Assembly (NCBI RefSeq): GCF_001435815.1
Contig: NZ_AZFV01000009.1
Span: forward strand, 36,314 to 100,313
DNA length: 64,000 nucleotides
Direction of reading: 5' to 3'
Source: Companilactobacillus nantensis DSM 16982
GTDB taxonomy: Bacteria; Bacillota; Bacilli; Lactobacillales; Lactobacillaceae
In this document: positions 14,904 to 23,599 of the stretch, piece by piece
Layout: each line of letters starts with the position of its first letter
How positions within the stretch are numbered: position 1 is the stretch's first letter
Program-made: the position numbers and the translations under genes
The notes under the pieces: model-generated
Databases searched by the model: none
What the model was told of the DNA's origin: nothing
What the model saw: only the letters and a program-made list of their open reading frames with translations

Positions 14904-15441
14904 ACGAAAAGCACAAAGGTTATTTATTAGAGTTGAAAGTCCTACACAGGTTAATGTATTTACAGCTTTAGACAGTTATGGTCGTAGAGAATGGCTGGCA
15001 AAATCAGACGCCTCTACACCTGATACAGTTTTTGGATATTTCATTGACGCAGAGCAGATGAATATAATGCTTCAATCACAATTTGTACAAACAAATGATA
15101 GAAATATTATTTTAAAAGTCATTGGTAATTTGAAAGAGGAGAACGTTCGTAAGGCTAGTGATGATGGAGTTAGTCAATCAGTAACCGTTCAATCTGGTGT
15201 TGCTAATGTATCAGAAGTCAAGGTTCCTAATCCTGTTGAATTAGCACCATATAGGACATTTTTAGAGGTTGATCAACCGGTAAGTAAGTTTATCTTTAGA
15301 ATGAGGGAAGGTATGCAGGGTGCAATTTTTGATGCAGATGGTGGTGCGTGGAAGATTGATGCTATGAATTCGATTAAAGAATATCTTGAAGATAAATTCA
15401 GTGATGAAATTGAATCTGGTCATGTTGTGGTGGTTGCATAA
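14896..15441 (+). CDS. Phage protein (second of a coupled pair)
   Basis: A 181-residue beta-rich protein: RLFIRVESPTQVNVFT, then TVFGYFIDAEQMNIMLQSQF, VELAPYRTFLEVDQP and a final FDADGGAWKIDA. It has no catalytic signature that I recognise. It may be the C-terminal part of a protein whose N-terminal part is the preceding gene; the frames differ by one, so separate translation by coupling is the simpler reading. TAATG links it to the next gene. Confidence 0.65.
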   Translation: MDERKAQRLFIRVESPTQVNVFTALDSYGRREWLAKSDASTPDTVFGYFIDAEQMNIMLQSQFVQTNDRNIILKVIGNLKEENVRKASDDGVSQSVTVQSGVANVSEVKVPNPVELAPYRTFLEVDQPVSKFIFRMREGMQGAIFDADGGAWKIDAMNSIKEYLEDKFSDEIESGHVVVVA

Positions 15442-15575
15442 TGAATAGTAATCAAAAGGAAGCAGTAATTGAGTATTTTGAGAATTATTCATTGATTGAG
15501 GATTCTGATGAAAGAAGAGAAGATGCTGAAATTGCAGCGGATGATATCGATAGTATCTTATCAGAATATAACTAA
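15441..15575 (+). CDS. Small acidic phage protein
   Basis: A 44-residue open frame in TAATG overlap with the preceding gene. It is very acidic (EDSDERREDAE, AADDIDSIL) and helical. No family recognised; coupling supports expression. Confidence 0.5.
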   Translation: MNSNQKEAVIEYFENYSLIEDSDERREDAEIAADDIDSILSEYN

Positions 15576-15587
15576 GGGGTGATTAGT

Positions 15588-16103
15588 TTGGAAGTAATAG
15601 ATTTAAGTGATGAAACAATTGATAAACTAGCAAATACTTTGATTGGAAAACGTAAAAAAATAACTTTACTTAAATCTCAAAAGGAACTGAGAAATATAAA
15701 ATTATTGTTAGAACAGTATAGATATCTTGAGAATCATACTGAATTACCATTACCAGACTTCAAGAGTGAAATTCCCAACTCTTATAAAGAGCATTTGCCA
15801 GCTGATGAATTATCAATTCAATCTATGCTAGGCTATAGAGCCAGATCAAAAGAGATGATGATTCTATTTAAGGAAATATTAAAACGGTACAAAGGAATTT
15901 GTGATCACGGCGATGAAGAACAAAAACGTAGATACGGAGTGGTCGATGGGTATTATTTATCTAGAGATTTTCTTAATAAGAACAAATTGGCAAAAAAATA
16001 TCACTGTGATCCAAAAACAATCGATAGAGATATGAAAAAAGCTATTAGTGAATTGAGTGTAATGACATTTGGATTAGATGGAATTAACGATATGTCCAAA
16101 TGA
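15588..16103 (+). CDS. arpU: ArpU-family late transcription regulator
   Basis: A 171-residue ArpU-type protein, which turns on late (packaging, structural, lysis) genes in phages of Gram-positive bacteria. The C-terminal domain has GYRARSKEMMILFKEIL, YYLSRDFLN and a sigma-like KKYHCDPKTIDRDMKKAI helix-turn-helix. The start is taken as TTG 15588, eight bases after AAGGGG; GTG 15579 is the alternative. It is the last early gene before a 520-bp non-coding stretch holding a terminator and tRNA-Tyr, the usual place for late control. Confidence 0.85.
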   Translation: MEVIDLSDETIDKLANTLIGKRKKITLLKSQKELRNIKLLLEQYRYLENHTELPLPDFKSEIPNSYKEHLPADELSIQSMLGYRARSKEMMILFKEILKRYKGICDHGDEEQKRRYGVVDGYYLSRDFLNKNKLAKKYHCDPKTIDRDMKKAISELSVMTFGLDGINDMSK

Positions 16104-16202
16104 TGTCCGAAAGGTGTTCAGAACCTCGTATATTAAAGATATATAATGATATTGTGGAATTAGTCAGATAGTTCTGTATAGCACCTCAGCTATGATTTTT
16201 GG

Positions 16203-16230
16203 AGTGACCTTTGGAAGGGTCACTTTTTTT
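16203..16230 (+). terminator. Rho-independent terminator after arpU
   Basis: Perfect stem AGTGACC (16203-16209) with GGTCACT (16218-16224), loop of eight, followed by T8. It ends the early transcript. Confidence 0.9.
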
Positions 16231-16357
16231 GTGGATTGAGATAGGCTCAATGATTGCTAATTACTTAGTGAGTTAATACTAACTTTTAGATAATCCCCTT
16301 TTCTACGAATAATAAGTTTCCGGTAGCAGTCACTAGGTTCGACTCCTAGTATCCACG
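16230..16357 (+). ncRNA. tRNA-like structure or degenerate tRNA
   Basis: A perfect T-arm (CTAGG, loop TTCGACT, CCTAG; 16332-16348) is followed by ATCCAC, which pairs with GTGGAT at 16231-16236. The span between is 126 nt, too long for a normal tRNA, and no anticodon arm is convincing. It lies directly upstream of an intact tRNA-Tyr. It may be a decayed phage tRNA or a tRNA mimic. Confidence 0.35.
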
Positions 16358-16369
16358 TTGTCCTTCAGC

Positions 16370-16488
16370 ATAAAACTAAATAAAACGGTTGTACGGCTAG
16401 CCAATAGACATCAACCATTGTTTCGAGTTTAGAAGTTATAGAAACAATTAATAGCCCGTCATCTGATCATGAACGGTGAGCTATTAAT
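16370..16488 (+). other. Hairpin-rich non-coding stretch
   Basis: Several inverted repeats are packed here: the palindrome GGCTAGCC, GTTTC/GAAAC, and a stem TTAATAGC / GCTATTAA that encloses CCGT/ACGG just upstream of tRNA-Tyr. No gene fits. It could be processing signals for tRNA-Tyr, a late-gene control site or part of a packaging site. Confidence 0.4.
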
Positions 16489-16570
16489 GGACGCTTAGCG
16501 AAGTGGTTAAACGCAACAGGTTGTAACCCTGTTCCATTTTGGTTCGGTGGTTCGAATCCATCAGCGTTCA
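16489..16570 (+). tRNA. Phage-encoded tRNA-Tyr(GTA)
   Basis: The acceptor stem GGACGCT/AGCGTTC (one G-T pair), D-stem GCG/CGC, anticodon stem ACAGG/CCTGT around loop TTGTAAC (anticodon GTA), long variable arm with CCA/TGG, and T-arm GGTGG/CCATC around TTCGAAT all form. The long variable arm is what bacterial tRNA-Tyr has. CCA is not encoded. It lies inside the prophage between arpU and the terminase genes. Confidence 0.92.
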
Positions 16571-16623
16571 TAAAAATGGAAATGACAGGAACATACTAGT
16601 ATTATTTTAAAAGGGTACTAAAA

Positions 16624-17118
16624 ATGTATTATTTTTTAATTACAATAACATGGGTTCCGAGTTGGCTGCAGTGCTTGTTAAAAACATTATCTTCATGGGA
16701 TTGGTCAGTAATTATTTCGGCAAGTACTTTTATGTTTGTGGTTCTGACATTTCGGAAAGCAAATAAAATTGTAGGTAAGGTTTATTGTTCAAAAATAGAG
16801 GACAATAAACTACAGGTTTTTGTGGTAAATGTTAATAACAAAAGCGGTAAGTTCTTTTATAGTGGAATGTTTTGCAGGAAGCATAGAATCTGGGGATGTA
16901 GTAAAAGGGTAGAAGACAAGAAACTTTCAGATTATAATATTGGGGCTATTCAGATAGTCGCACCTGGTGATGCAAAAGAAATGAAAATCAAATCGTTAGA
17001 AACAATGAATGATAACTACGCTGATGAATATAAATTTTATCGAATGGCAGTAAAAAACTTGAAAGGAAAAGAATTTAAATCTAAATGGATACAATTTAAG
17101 AAAACAACGGAGGACTAA
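16624..17118 (+). CDS. Membrane-anchored accessory protein
   Basis: A 164-residue protein with a hydrophobic N-terminus (about residues 3-20 and 28-46: WSVIISASTFMFVVLTF) followed by a basic cytosolic domain with beta-strand character. It lies between tRNA-Tyr and terminase, a place where phages hold accessory genes, and it ends two bases before the next gene. No family is recognised. The pairing with the Ntn-like gene suggests that the two work together, possibly as a membrane-tethered partner; this is inference. Confidence 0.65.
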   Translation: MYYFLITITWVPSWLQCLLKTLSSWDWSVIISASTFMFVVLTFRKANKIVGKVYCSKIEDNKLQVFVVNVNNKSGKFFYSGMFCRKHRIWGCSKRVEDKKLSDYNIGAIQIVAPGDAKEMKIKSLETMNDNYADEYKFYRMAVKNLKGKEFKSKWIQFKKTTED

Positions 17119-17120
17119 CA

Positions 17121-17813
17121 ATGACAGCAATGAACGCTATGATTTTAAACGATTCAATTACATTATCTATGGATACATTGGTATCTATAAATAGAGATGG
17201 AAAAGTAGTGCCTTCTTATTTCACTCAAAAATTTGAGTATGTACCATTTGCTAAATCTGTAGTGTGTGGAACGGGAAACTTAACCATATTGAAAAAAGTA
17301 TTTAATATGATTCACGAAGTATTAGCAGGTGAGGTGGATATATTAGTTGATTTGATAAGCTCATATTTATCAAATGGAATCAATAATGGAGATGTTAGTT
17401 TAGAAAATAATGCTGGAACTTTAACAGTTTACGTCTTTGGGTTTGATGTGAATGGTCAAGTAAAAGCATATAAAATGAAGAGTGGTAATAATTTTAGGTC
17501 AGAACTAATTGCTGGTGGGGAAATTGGACCTAAAGAAATCATTAAACCTAATAATTCAGAAATAGTATCTGCTATTAGACCGATATTATCCATTGAAAAT
17601 ACTGAAGAGCAGTTGAAAAAAATAATGCGTATTCAAAAGAGTATTGAAGACGCAAGTGGAGTAAGTAATAAAGAATATGTGGGTATTGGCGGCGAAAATT
17701 ATTGTCTTCAATTTAATCGCAATTCTGAAATGGCAGCTATAAAGAGAATAGATACATTCGATGATTATGAAGAACAGTATGAATATGCATACGATCATAT
17801 TAATGATAATTAG
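17121..17813 (+). CDS. Proteasome/HslV-like (Ntn-hydrolase-fold) protein
   Basis: A 230-residue protein whose first 140 residues resemble a 20S-proteasome/HslV subunit. It begins Met-Thr, so Met removal would expose Thr as N-terminal nucleophile. Asp18 in SITLSMDTL would be Asp17 in mature numbering, where proteasomes have it, and Lys37 in YFTQKFEYVPF is near the catalytic Lys33. The GTGNLTILKKVFN turn-helix and TLTVYVFGFD strand also match the fold order. The C-terminal part is acidic. The gene is tightly coupled to the membrane-protein gene before it. The fold is inferred from motif order and needs a profile or structure test; the substrate is unknown. Confidence 0.5.
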   Translation: MTAMNAMILNDSITLSMDTLVSINRDGKVVPSYFTQKFEYVPFAKSVVCGTGNLTILKKVFNMIHEVLAGEVDILVDLISSYLSNGINNGDVSLENNAGTLTVYVFGFDVNGQVKAYKMKSGNNFRSELIAGGEIGPKEIIKPNNSEIVSAIRPILSIENTEEQLKKIMRIQKSIEDASGVSNKEYVGIGGENYCLQFNRNSEMAAIKRIDTFDDYEEQYEYAYDHINDN

Positions 17814-17860
17814 ATGCCGAATAGCTTCTTTTTTTATTTTAGGAGGTTAGGTGATATGTA

Positions 17861-18640
17861 ATGGATAAATGGAAAGAGGCAGAGAAGGATTACTTACTTG
17901 GAATGAAATATAAAGATATCGCTAGTAAGTATGAAGTATCAATCAATACAGTCAAATCATGGAAGAGTAGACATGGTTGGCAAAGGGGTGCACCCATTAA
18001 GAAGAGTGTGCATACAAAACCTAAAAAGGTTGCACCCAAAATAATAGATGAATTAGAGGCAAACGATAAGCTGACAGAAAAGCAAAAATCGTTCTGCCTT
18101 TTTTATTTGCAACAGTTTAATGCAACTCAGGCTTATCAAAGAGCATATGGTGCAAGTTATGAAACATCGAGAGTAGAAGGTAGTCGTAACCTCGCAAACC
18201 CTAACGTAAAAGAGCAAATAACGAGATTGAAGAATCAACTACATTCAGATATATACATAAGTGTTGATGATGTTGTTAAAGAATATGCCAAACAAGCATT
18301 TGCGAGTCTTGGGGATGTATTGGATTACAAAGTTCATAAAGAGATAGTAATGGATAACGATGGTAATGTTTTTCTTGATACTGAGGACAATCCAGTTGAG
18401 AAACACGTTGCTGATATTTATTTAAAGCCTAGTGATCAAATAGATTGGTCATTGGTTCAAGAAATTCATCGAGGTAAAGATGGATTAGTAGTTAAACTTT
18501 ATGATAAGCAGAAAGCTTTGGATAGCTTGACCAAGTTAGCGGATACCTTTAAAGACAAAGATGATAATAATGCGGTTCAAATTTTAGATGATATTGAAGG
18601 GGATGATGAAGATGGCACAGCAAGTAAAACTCAAGAGTAA
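17861..18640 (+). CDS. terS: Terminase small subunit
   Basis: A 259-residue TerS of the PBSX type. The N-terminal helix-turn-helix ([23 protein letters not shown]) is followed by the Terminase_2 domain beginning [26 protein letters not shown], with SRNLANPNV. It recognises the packaging site and regulates the large subunit. Its end overlaps the large-subunit start by 29 bp. AGGAGG occurs upstream of ATG 17861. Confidence 0.92.
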   Translation: MDKWKEAEKDYLLGMKYKDIASKYEVSINTVKSWKSRHGWQRGAPIKKSVHTKPKKVAPKIIDELEANDKLTEKQKSFCLFYLQQFNATQAYQRAYGASYETSRVEGSRNLANPNVKEQITRLKNQLHSDIYISVDDVVKEYAKQAFASLGDVLDYKVHKEIVMDNDGNVFLDTEDNPVEKHVADIYLKPSDQIDWSLVQEIHRGKDGLVVKLYDKQKALDSLTKLADTFKDKDDNNAVQILDDIEGDDEDGTASKTQE

Positions 18641-19877
18641 AGTTGCACCATCTTTCAGACAGCTTCATGTAGATATCAAACATCATAGACATTCAAATTA
18701 CTGGCTTAAAGGCGGACGTGGTTCTACTAAATCTAGTTTTGTATCAATTGAAGTGGTACTTGGAATTATGAGAGATTCTGAATCTAATGCGGTAGTACTC
18801 AGAAAGGTTGCAAATACCTTACGTGATTCTGTATATGATCAGTATCTTTGGGCAATTGATGCATTAGGAGTTGAAGAATATTGGAAAGAGTCAGTTAGTC
18901 CTATGACATTGACTTACAAGCCTACTGGTCAGCAAATACGTTTCAAAGGTGCAGATAAGCCTAGAAAAATTAAATCTCAGAAATTTCGTCATGGATTTAC
19001 CAAATTCAAGCACTATGAAGAAACTGATGAGTTTAACAATTGGGCTGAGATACGTTCAATGAACCAATCGCTGAACCGTGGTGGTAGCAATATCATTACC
19101 TTTTATTCGTACAATCCTCCTGCGAGTCTAAACAGTTGGGTTAATCAAACTACGGCTAAAGAGGGTACTCGTGATGATACTTTGATTCATTCATCTGATT
19201 ACTTATCAGTTCCTAAAGAATGGCTAGGAAAAGAATTCCTGGCTGATGCGGAACAATTAAAGAAAGATAATCCGAAGGCTTTCAATCATGAATACTTAGG
19301 AGAAATAACTGGGACAGGTGCAGAAGTATTCGACAACATCACGTTACGCAAAATTACTAAAGAAGAATATCAACTATTCGATAACATCAAAAGAGGCCTC
19401 GATTTTGGTTTTGCTCATGATCCATTAGCATACGTCGAGACCTTTTTTGATGTCGCAAATCACAGATTATATATTTTCAATGAAATTTATCAGGTTGGTT
19501 TGAAGAATAGAAACGCTGTTGATTTGATTAAGAAACTTGATCCAGAAAATAAGCAGGTTATTGGTGATTCAGCGTCCCCTGGTACGATTGCTGAATACAG
19601 AGATATGGGATTAAACGTATATGGTGCTATTAAAGGACCGGGTAGCAGAGACCAAGGTTATAAATGGTTACAGGATTTACGTGAGATAGTCATTGATTCT
19701 AAGAAATGCCCGAATGCAGCAAGAGAATTCAGCACTTATGAATTAGAAAGAGATTCAAATGGAAACTTTAAGGCTGGCTATCCTGATGGTAATGACCATG
19801 CTATGGATGCCACAAGATATTCACTTGAATCAACTATTAGGAAAGGAGGATTCAAGCCTTGGAAATCAAAGAAATGA
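18612..19877 (+). CDS. terL: Terminase large subunit
   Basis: A 421-residue ATPase-nuclease that drives DNA packaging (Terminase_3/PBSX XtmB type). The Walker A region is [10 protein letters not shown] (about 34-43), Walker B-like residues lie in HYEETDEF, and the C-terminal RNase H-like nuclease has [18 protein letters not shown] and the last acidic [11 protein letters not shown]. The start ATG 18612 has AAGGGG ten bases upstream; ATGs at 18603 and 18606 are less well placed. Confidence 0.95.
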   Translation: MAQQVKLKSKVAPSFRQLHVDIKHHRHSNYWLKGGRGSTKSSFVSIEVVLGIMRDSESNAVVLRKVANTLRDSVYDQYLWAIDALGVEEYWKESVSPMTLTYKPTGQQIRFKGADKPRKIKSQKFRHGFTKFKHYEETDEFNNWAEIRSMNQSLNRGGSNIITFYSYNPPASLNSWVNQTTAKEGTRDDTLIHSSDYLSVPKEWLGKEFLADAEQLKKDNPKAFNHEYLGEITGTGAEVFDNITLRKITKEEYQLFDNIKRGLDFGFAHDPLAYVETFFDVANHRLYIFNEIYQVGLKNRNAVDLIKKLDPENKQVIGDSASPGTIAEYRDMGLNVYGAIKGPGSRDQGYKWLQDLREIVIDSKKCPNAAREFSTYELERDSNGNFKAGYPDGNDHAMDATRYSLESTIRKGGFKPWKSKK

Positions 19878-21289
19878 AGAAACTGCTTCAATTAACTGAT
19901 CCACGAAGAACCGAATTTATTAATAGATTTCAAAAGTCATTGAACTATTACTTTAATAAGAATGACATCACGAACCGCAATAATGGTGAATCAAAGACCA
20001 ATCCTGATGGTAAGGATGAACCGTTAAGAAAAGCCGATAATCGTGTTAGTTCCAACTTTCATCAATTACTCGTTGATCAGGAGGCTGGTTACTTAGCAAC
20101 TATTCCTCCTGCAATTGATGTTGAAAATGATAAATTAAACGAGAGTATTAAAACTACATTGGGTGATAACTTTAATTTGCGGTTGAATCAACTAGTTGTT
20201 GATGCTGCTAATGCGGGAGTTGCATGGGTTCACTATTGGATCGATGAACAAAATCAATTTAGATATGGCATTGTTCCTCCTGGTCAAGTCACACCAATTT
20301 ATTCAAATGATTTGGATAAGAAGTTATTGGCAGTTCGTAGAACATATCAAGAATTAAATCCAGATACTGGCAAGAATTATAGTGTGCATGAGTATTGGAA
20401 TGATAAAACAGTAACAGTATTTAAATCGGAAACCTCTAATTATGATAATTTATTGCAAATGAATGATCGTTTTCCTATTTTTGATGCCAGTACAGGGAAT
20501 GAATTAGGGAGTAGCAACGTTCTTGAACATCATTTTGGTAGAATTCCTTTTATATCGTTTCCTAAAAATAAATATGAACGTCCTGACTTGTTCAAATATA
20601 AAGGCCTGATAGATGTTTATGATAATGTTTACAATGGTTTTGTTAATGATGTTGATGATGTGCAACAAGTAATTCTTGTTCTAACCAATTATGGTGGTGA
20701 AGAAATTAGCGAACTGGTGGATACCATTAAGGAATACAAAGCCATTAAGTTGGATAATGTGGGAACCGGTGATAAATCAGGACTGGACAAGTTAACGATA
20801 GATATTCCAACTGAAGCTAGGAACTCATTACTTGATATAACCAAGTCTGATTTATTCGTTGAAGCGCAAGGTATTGATCCAACTGATTTTGCTACAAACA
20901 ATGCAACTGGTACAGCCATCAAAATGTTATATAGCCATTTGGAACTCAAAGCCTCAATGACTGAATCATATTTTAGAGATAGCCTAAATGAATTGGTTAG
21001 AGCAATTATGCGGTGGATGAATGTATCTGATTATGAAGGTCTTAAAATCAACCAGAAATGGACTCGTACAGCCATTCATAATAGTTTGGAGGATGCACAA
21101 GTTATTTCTCAAGTTGCAAACTATTCATCTGATGAAGCAATTGCTAAGGCAAATCCAATCGTTGATGACTGGCAAGAAGAAATGAAGAATCGTAAAGATG
21201 ACATGGTTAGAGACCCTTACGACGATGGTAGAAATCCAAAAGATATAGTTAAAACTGATGAAGATGGTAAGGATAAAGAAGATGAGTGA
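19859..21289 (+). CDS. Portal protein (SPP1 gp6 type)
   Basis: A 476-residue portal subunit (Phage_prot_Gp6 family) that forms the dodecameric DNA channel. Recognised by KADNRVSSNFHQLLVDQEAGYL near residue 60 (cut here to NFHQLLVDQEAGYL), HYWIDEQNQFRYGIVPP, and LFKYKGLIDVYD. The start is TTG 19859, nine bases after AGGAGG; the next ATG is 15 bases on. It overlaps the terminase end by 19 bp and the MuF gene by eight bases. Confidence 0.9.
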   Translation: MEIKEMKKLLQLTDPRRTEFINRFQKSLNYYFNKNDITNRNNGESKTNPDGKDEPLRKADNRVSSNFHQLLVDQEAGYLATIPPAIDVENDKLNESIKTTLGDNFNLRLNQLVVDAANAGVAWVHYWIDEQNQFRYGIVPPGQVTPIYSNDLDKKLLAVRRTYQELNPDTGKNYSVHEYWNDKTVTVFKSETSNYDNLLQMNDRFPIFDASTGNELGSSNVLEHHFGRIPFISFPKNKYERPDLFKYKGLIDVYDNVYNGFVNDVDDVQQVILVLTNYGGEEISELVDTIKEYKAIKLDNVGTGDKSGLDKLTIDIPTEARNSLLDITKSDLFVEAQGIDPTDFATNNATGTAIKMLYSHLELKASMTESYFRDSLNELVRAIMRWMNVSDYEGLKINQKWTRTAIHNSLEDAQVISQVANYSSDEAIAKANPIVDDWQEEMKNRKDDMVRDPYDDGRNPKDIVKTDEDGKDKEDE

Positions 21290-23339
21290 TCTCACTTATT
21301 GGGAGAAAAGGTTTCTTCAAACCAAAGCCAATCAGTTAACCAATACTAAGGACTATGAATTAGCATTACAGCCACACTTGAATGGTTTACAGCATGAATT
21401 AGATGGAGAATTAAATAAATACTACCGTCGATACAGTCAAACTAATGAAATACCACAGGAAGAAAACGAAAAAATATTAAAGAATATTGGTAATTCTAAT
21501 TGGAACATGACATTAGATAAGTTCAAGTCTAAGGCTATTGAGGGCGGTCACGAAAAAGAACTAGATTCAGAATATTTTAAAAGCCGTATTGCAAGATTGC
21601 AAAACTTAGAAACGCAATTCAAGCAACGTACTTCTAGATTTGGAGATGAACAGGAAACTAGTTTAAGCAATGAATTAGTAAAGCAGTTTGATGATTCGTA
21701 TATGAGAACTACATACACAACACAATTAGCAAAGCAAAAGTTTACTAGTAATTTTGCTCATTTCAATGAAGATCAGATGAGGATAATTGCAAGTAAGCCC
21801 TGGTCTGGTAAAAACTTTTCCGAACGCATTTGGAAAAATTATCGTGAAGATATTCCAAACAAATTGATGGATGCTGCATTAAGAGGTACGTTGTTAGGAT
21901 ATTCGCCAAATAAAATAACCTCAATGCTACATGAAAGTTTTAAGGATATTAAAAGGTCTAATATCCACAGGCTGGTGCTATCTGAAATGAGCCATATCAC
22001 TGAAGAAGCCACTGCTAGATCGTATGAGGAATCTGGCATTAAAGAATACGAGTTTATGGCTACTTTAGAATCACATACGTGTGATGATTGTGCTCACTTG
22101 GATGGACATATATTCAAGCTATCGGATCGAAAAGATGGTATTAACTATCCAAATATTCATCCTTATTGTAGATGCACCACAATTCCACATATTGATGATT
22201 TACCTGATGTAAAGGGACGTTGGATGCGTGATCCCGAAACAGGCAAAGGCAAGATTATTAACAATATGGGTTTTGATGAATGGAAGCAAAAATACGGCAA
22301 GCCAGAAAAGAATATTAAGAAGCTAGTTAAAAATATGGTTATTGGTATCAATCCTTTGGATAAATCAAAGTGGCCAAGCGGTGTCAGAGTGGTTGAAACT
22401 CCTGATGGTAATAAGGTTCAATTTGAAAGTGATGAGGGCAGGTCTTTAAGTAGCGAATGGCTGGAAGTGTTACATCACTATTCAGATAATGAAGATTTAC
22501 TTGAAACTATTGAGTATCAAATGGGTAATGGTCGATTTGGAGATAAAAAACAATATCAAAGTATTGCTGACTGGATTAAAAAAACAAAAGAATTTAAACC
22601 AGCTAAAGAAATTATAAAAGTCCCTGGTAAATATAAAAAAGATATTTTCGAAGTAGCAAAGGCTGATGGGTCAATAAACAAGTTAAGACATGATGAGTTG
22701 GTTAATATCATTACGGATAAATATGGGATGAAAATTCATGAAACACATCAGAACAGACTTTCTGATATTGCTATGCAAGAGACAATTAAAACATTTCAGC
22801 AATTTGGAAATATATATAATTTACTTCCTGAAAAGATTCCAACTCTTAATGCTGTTTCTCCGACTAAATCAGGTAAAGCAGCGGCGTGGTATTCGTCATC
22901 TATAAGAACTAGAAGTCCTCAAGGATTCTCAGTTAACACTAAATATTTCAAGGATAGACAAATGCTTGATGAAACTGTTAAAAATGGTGTTAATGGTGGA
23001 TGGTTCTCTAAAAATAGTGATGGCAATCATGTTATGTTGCATGAGTTGTCTCATCACATTGATATTCAATTATCTAAGTTAAATAATGGAAAATCATTCA
23101 GTTATAAGGTTTTTAGAGATATATCGAAGGATAATCCTGATTTTAAGATAAGCAAAATTAGCGATTATGCCAGTGATAGCTTCGAAAAACAATCAGGTTC
23201 AACTGTAGAGCCCTTTGCTGAAATAATGGCAGAAGCTTATGGACCAACACCAGGAAAACAAGCACAGATTTTTAAAGAATATTATGAAAAGGACGCATTA
23301 GAGGTATTAAATAATGCTAGTTATGCCGGAAAGTTATAA
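21282..23339 (+). CDS. MuF-type minor head protein with C-terminal zinc-peptidase domain
   Basis: A 685-residue protein, far longer than a plain head-morphogenesis (SPP1 gp7/Mu gpF) protein. Residues about 1-310 are the MuF part, ending in the hallmark THTCDDCAHLDG...HPYCRC motif (TCDDC here). A spacer of roughly 250 residues follows. The last ~110 residues hold HELSHHID (HExxH at 587-591) and, 50 residues on, VEPFAEIMAEAYG, the order seen in anthrax lethal factor-type M34 zincins. MuF proteins with exchangeable toxin tails are known in temperate phages; the tail may be injected with DNA. Start ATG 21282 has AAGGA eight bases upstream. Confidence 0.85.
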   Translation: MSDLTYWEKRFLQTKANQLTNTKDYELALQPHLNGLQHELDGELNKYYRRYSQTNEIPQEENEKILKNIGNSNWNMTLDKFKSKAIEGGHEKELDSEYFKSRIARLQNLETQFKQRTSRFGDEQETSLSNELVKQFDDSYMRTTYTTQLAKQKFTSNFAHFNEDQMRIIASKPWSGKNFSERIWKNYREDIPNKLMDAALRGTLLGYSPNKITSMLHESFKDIKRSNIHRLVLSEMSHITEEATARSYEESGIKEYEFMATLESHTCDDCAHLDGHIFKLSDRKDGINYPNIHPYCRCTTIPHIDDLPDVKGRWMRDPETGKGKIINNMGFDEWKQKYGKPEKNIKKLVKNMVIGINPLDKSKWPSGVRVVETPDGNKVQFESDEGRSLSSEWLEVLHHYSDNEDLLETIEYQMGNGRFGDKKQYQSIADWIKKTKEFKPAKEIIKVPGKYKKDIFEVAKADGSINKLRHDELVNIITDKYGMKIHETHQNRLSDIAMQETIKTFQQFGNIYNLLPEKIPTLNAVSPTKSGKAAAWYSSSIRTRSPQGFSVNTKYFKDRQMLDETVKNGVNGGWFSKNSDGNHVMLHELSHHIDIQLSKLNNGKSFSYKVFRDISKDNPDFKISKISDYASDSFEKQSGSTVEPFAEIMAEAYGPTPGKQAQIFKEYYEKDALEVLNNASYAGKL

Positions 23340-23469
23340 ATATTGGATTCAAAAAAATAACAAATTTTCTATCTCTGATAAAGCCCCTGATTGGGCGAAA
23401 AAAGAATTTGAAGAATATCAGAATGAGGTAACAAGAGAACGAGATATTAAGGGAAATTATATTGATTAA
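23314..23469 (+). CDS. Small protein overlapping the MuF gene end (candidate partner or immunity protein)
   Basis: A 51-residue open frame from ATG 23314, nine bases after GAGG, overlapping the last 26 bases of the MuF-peptidase gene. It is charged and aromatic (SYKYWIQKNNKF, KAPDWAKKEFEEYQ) with no membrane segment. Position and size fit an immunity or chaperone protein for the toxin-like tail, but small proteins also follow ordinary MuF genes, so the role is open. The following 130 bp before the scaffold gene hold only a weak hairpin with a T run near 23522-23548. Confidence 0.55.
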   Translation: MLVMPESYKYWIQKNNKFSISDKAPDWAKKEFEEYQNEVTRERDIKGNYID

Positions 23470-23599
23470 AATATTCAACAAAGAAGTTGAACATCATTCT
23501 TATGATTTTTTTGACCTGAGTAAGTCGTAAAAGTGCTTATTTTTTATACCTTGATTGTGGTCGCCCCACGTAAAATATTGCGAGAGAGGATTTTTAACT

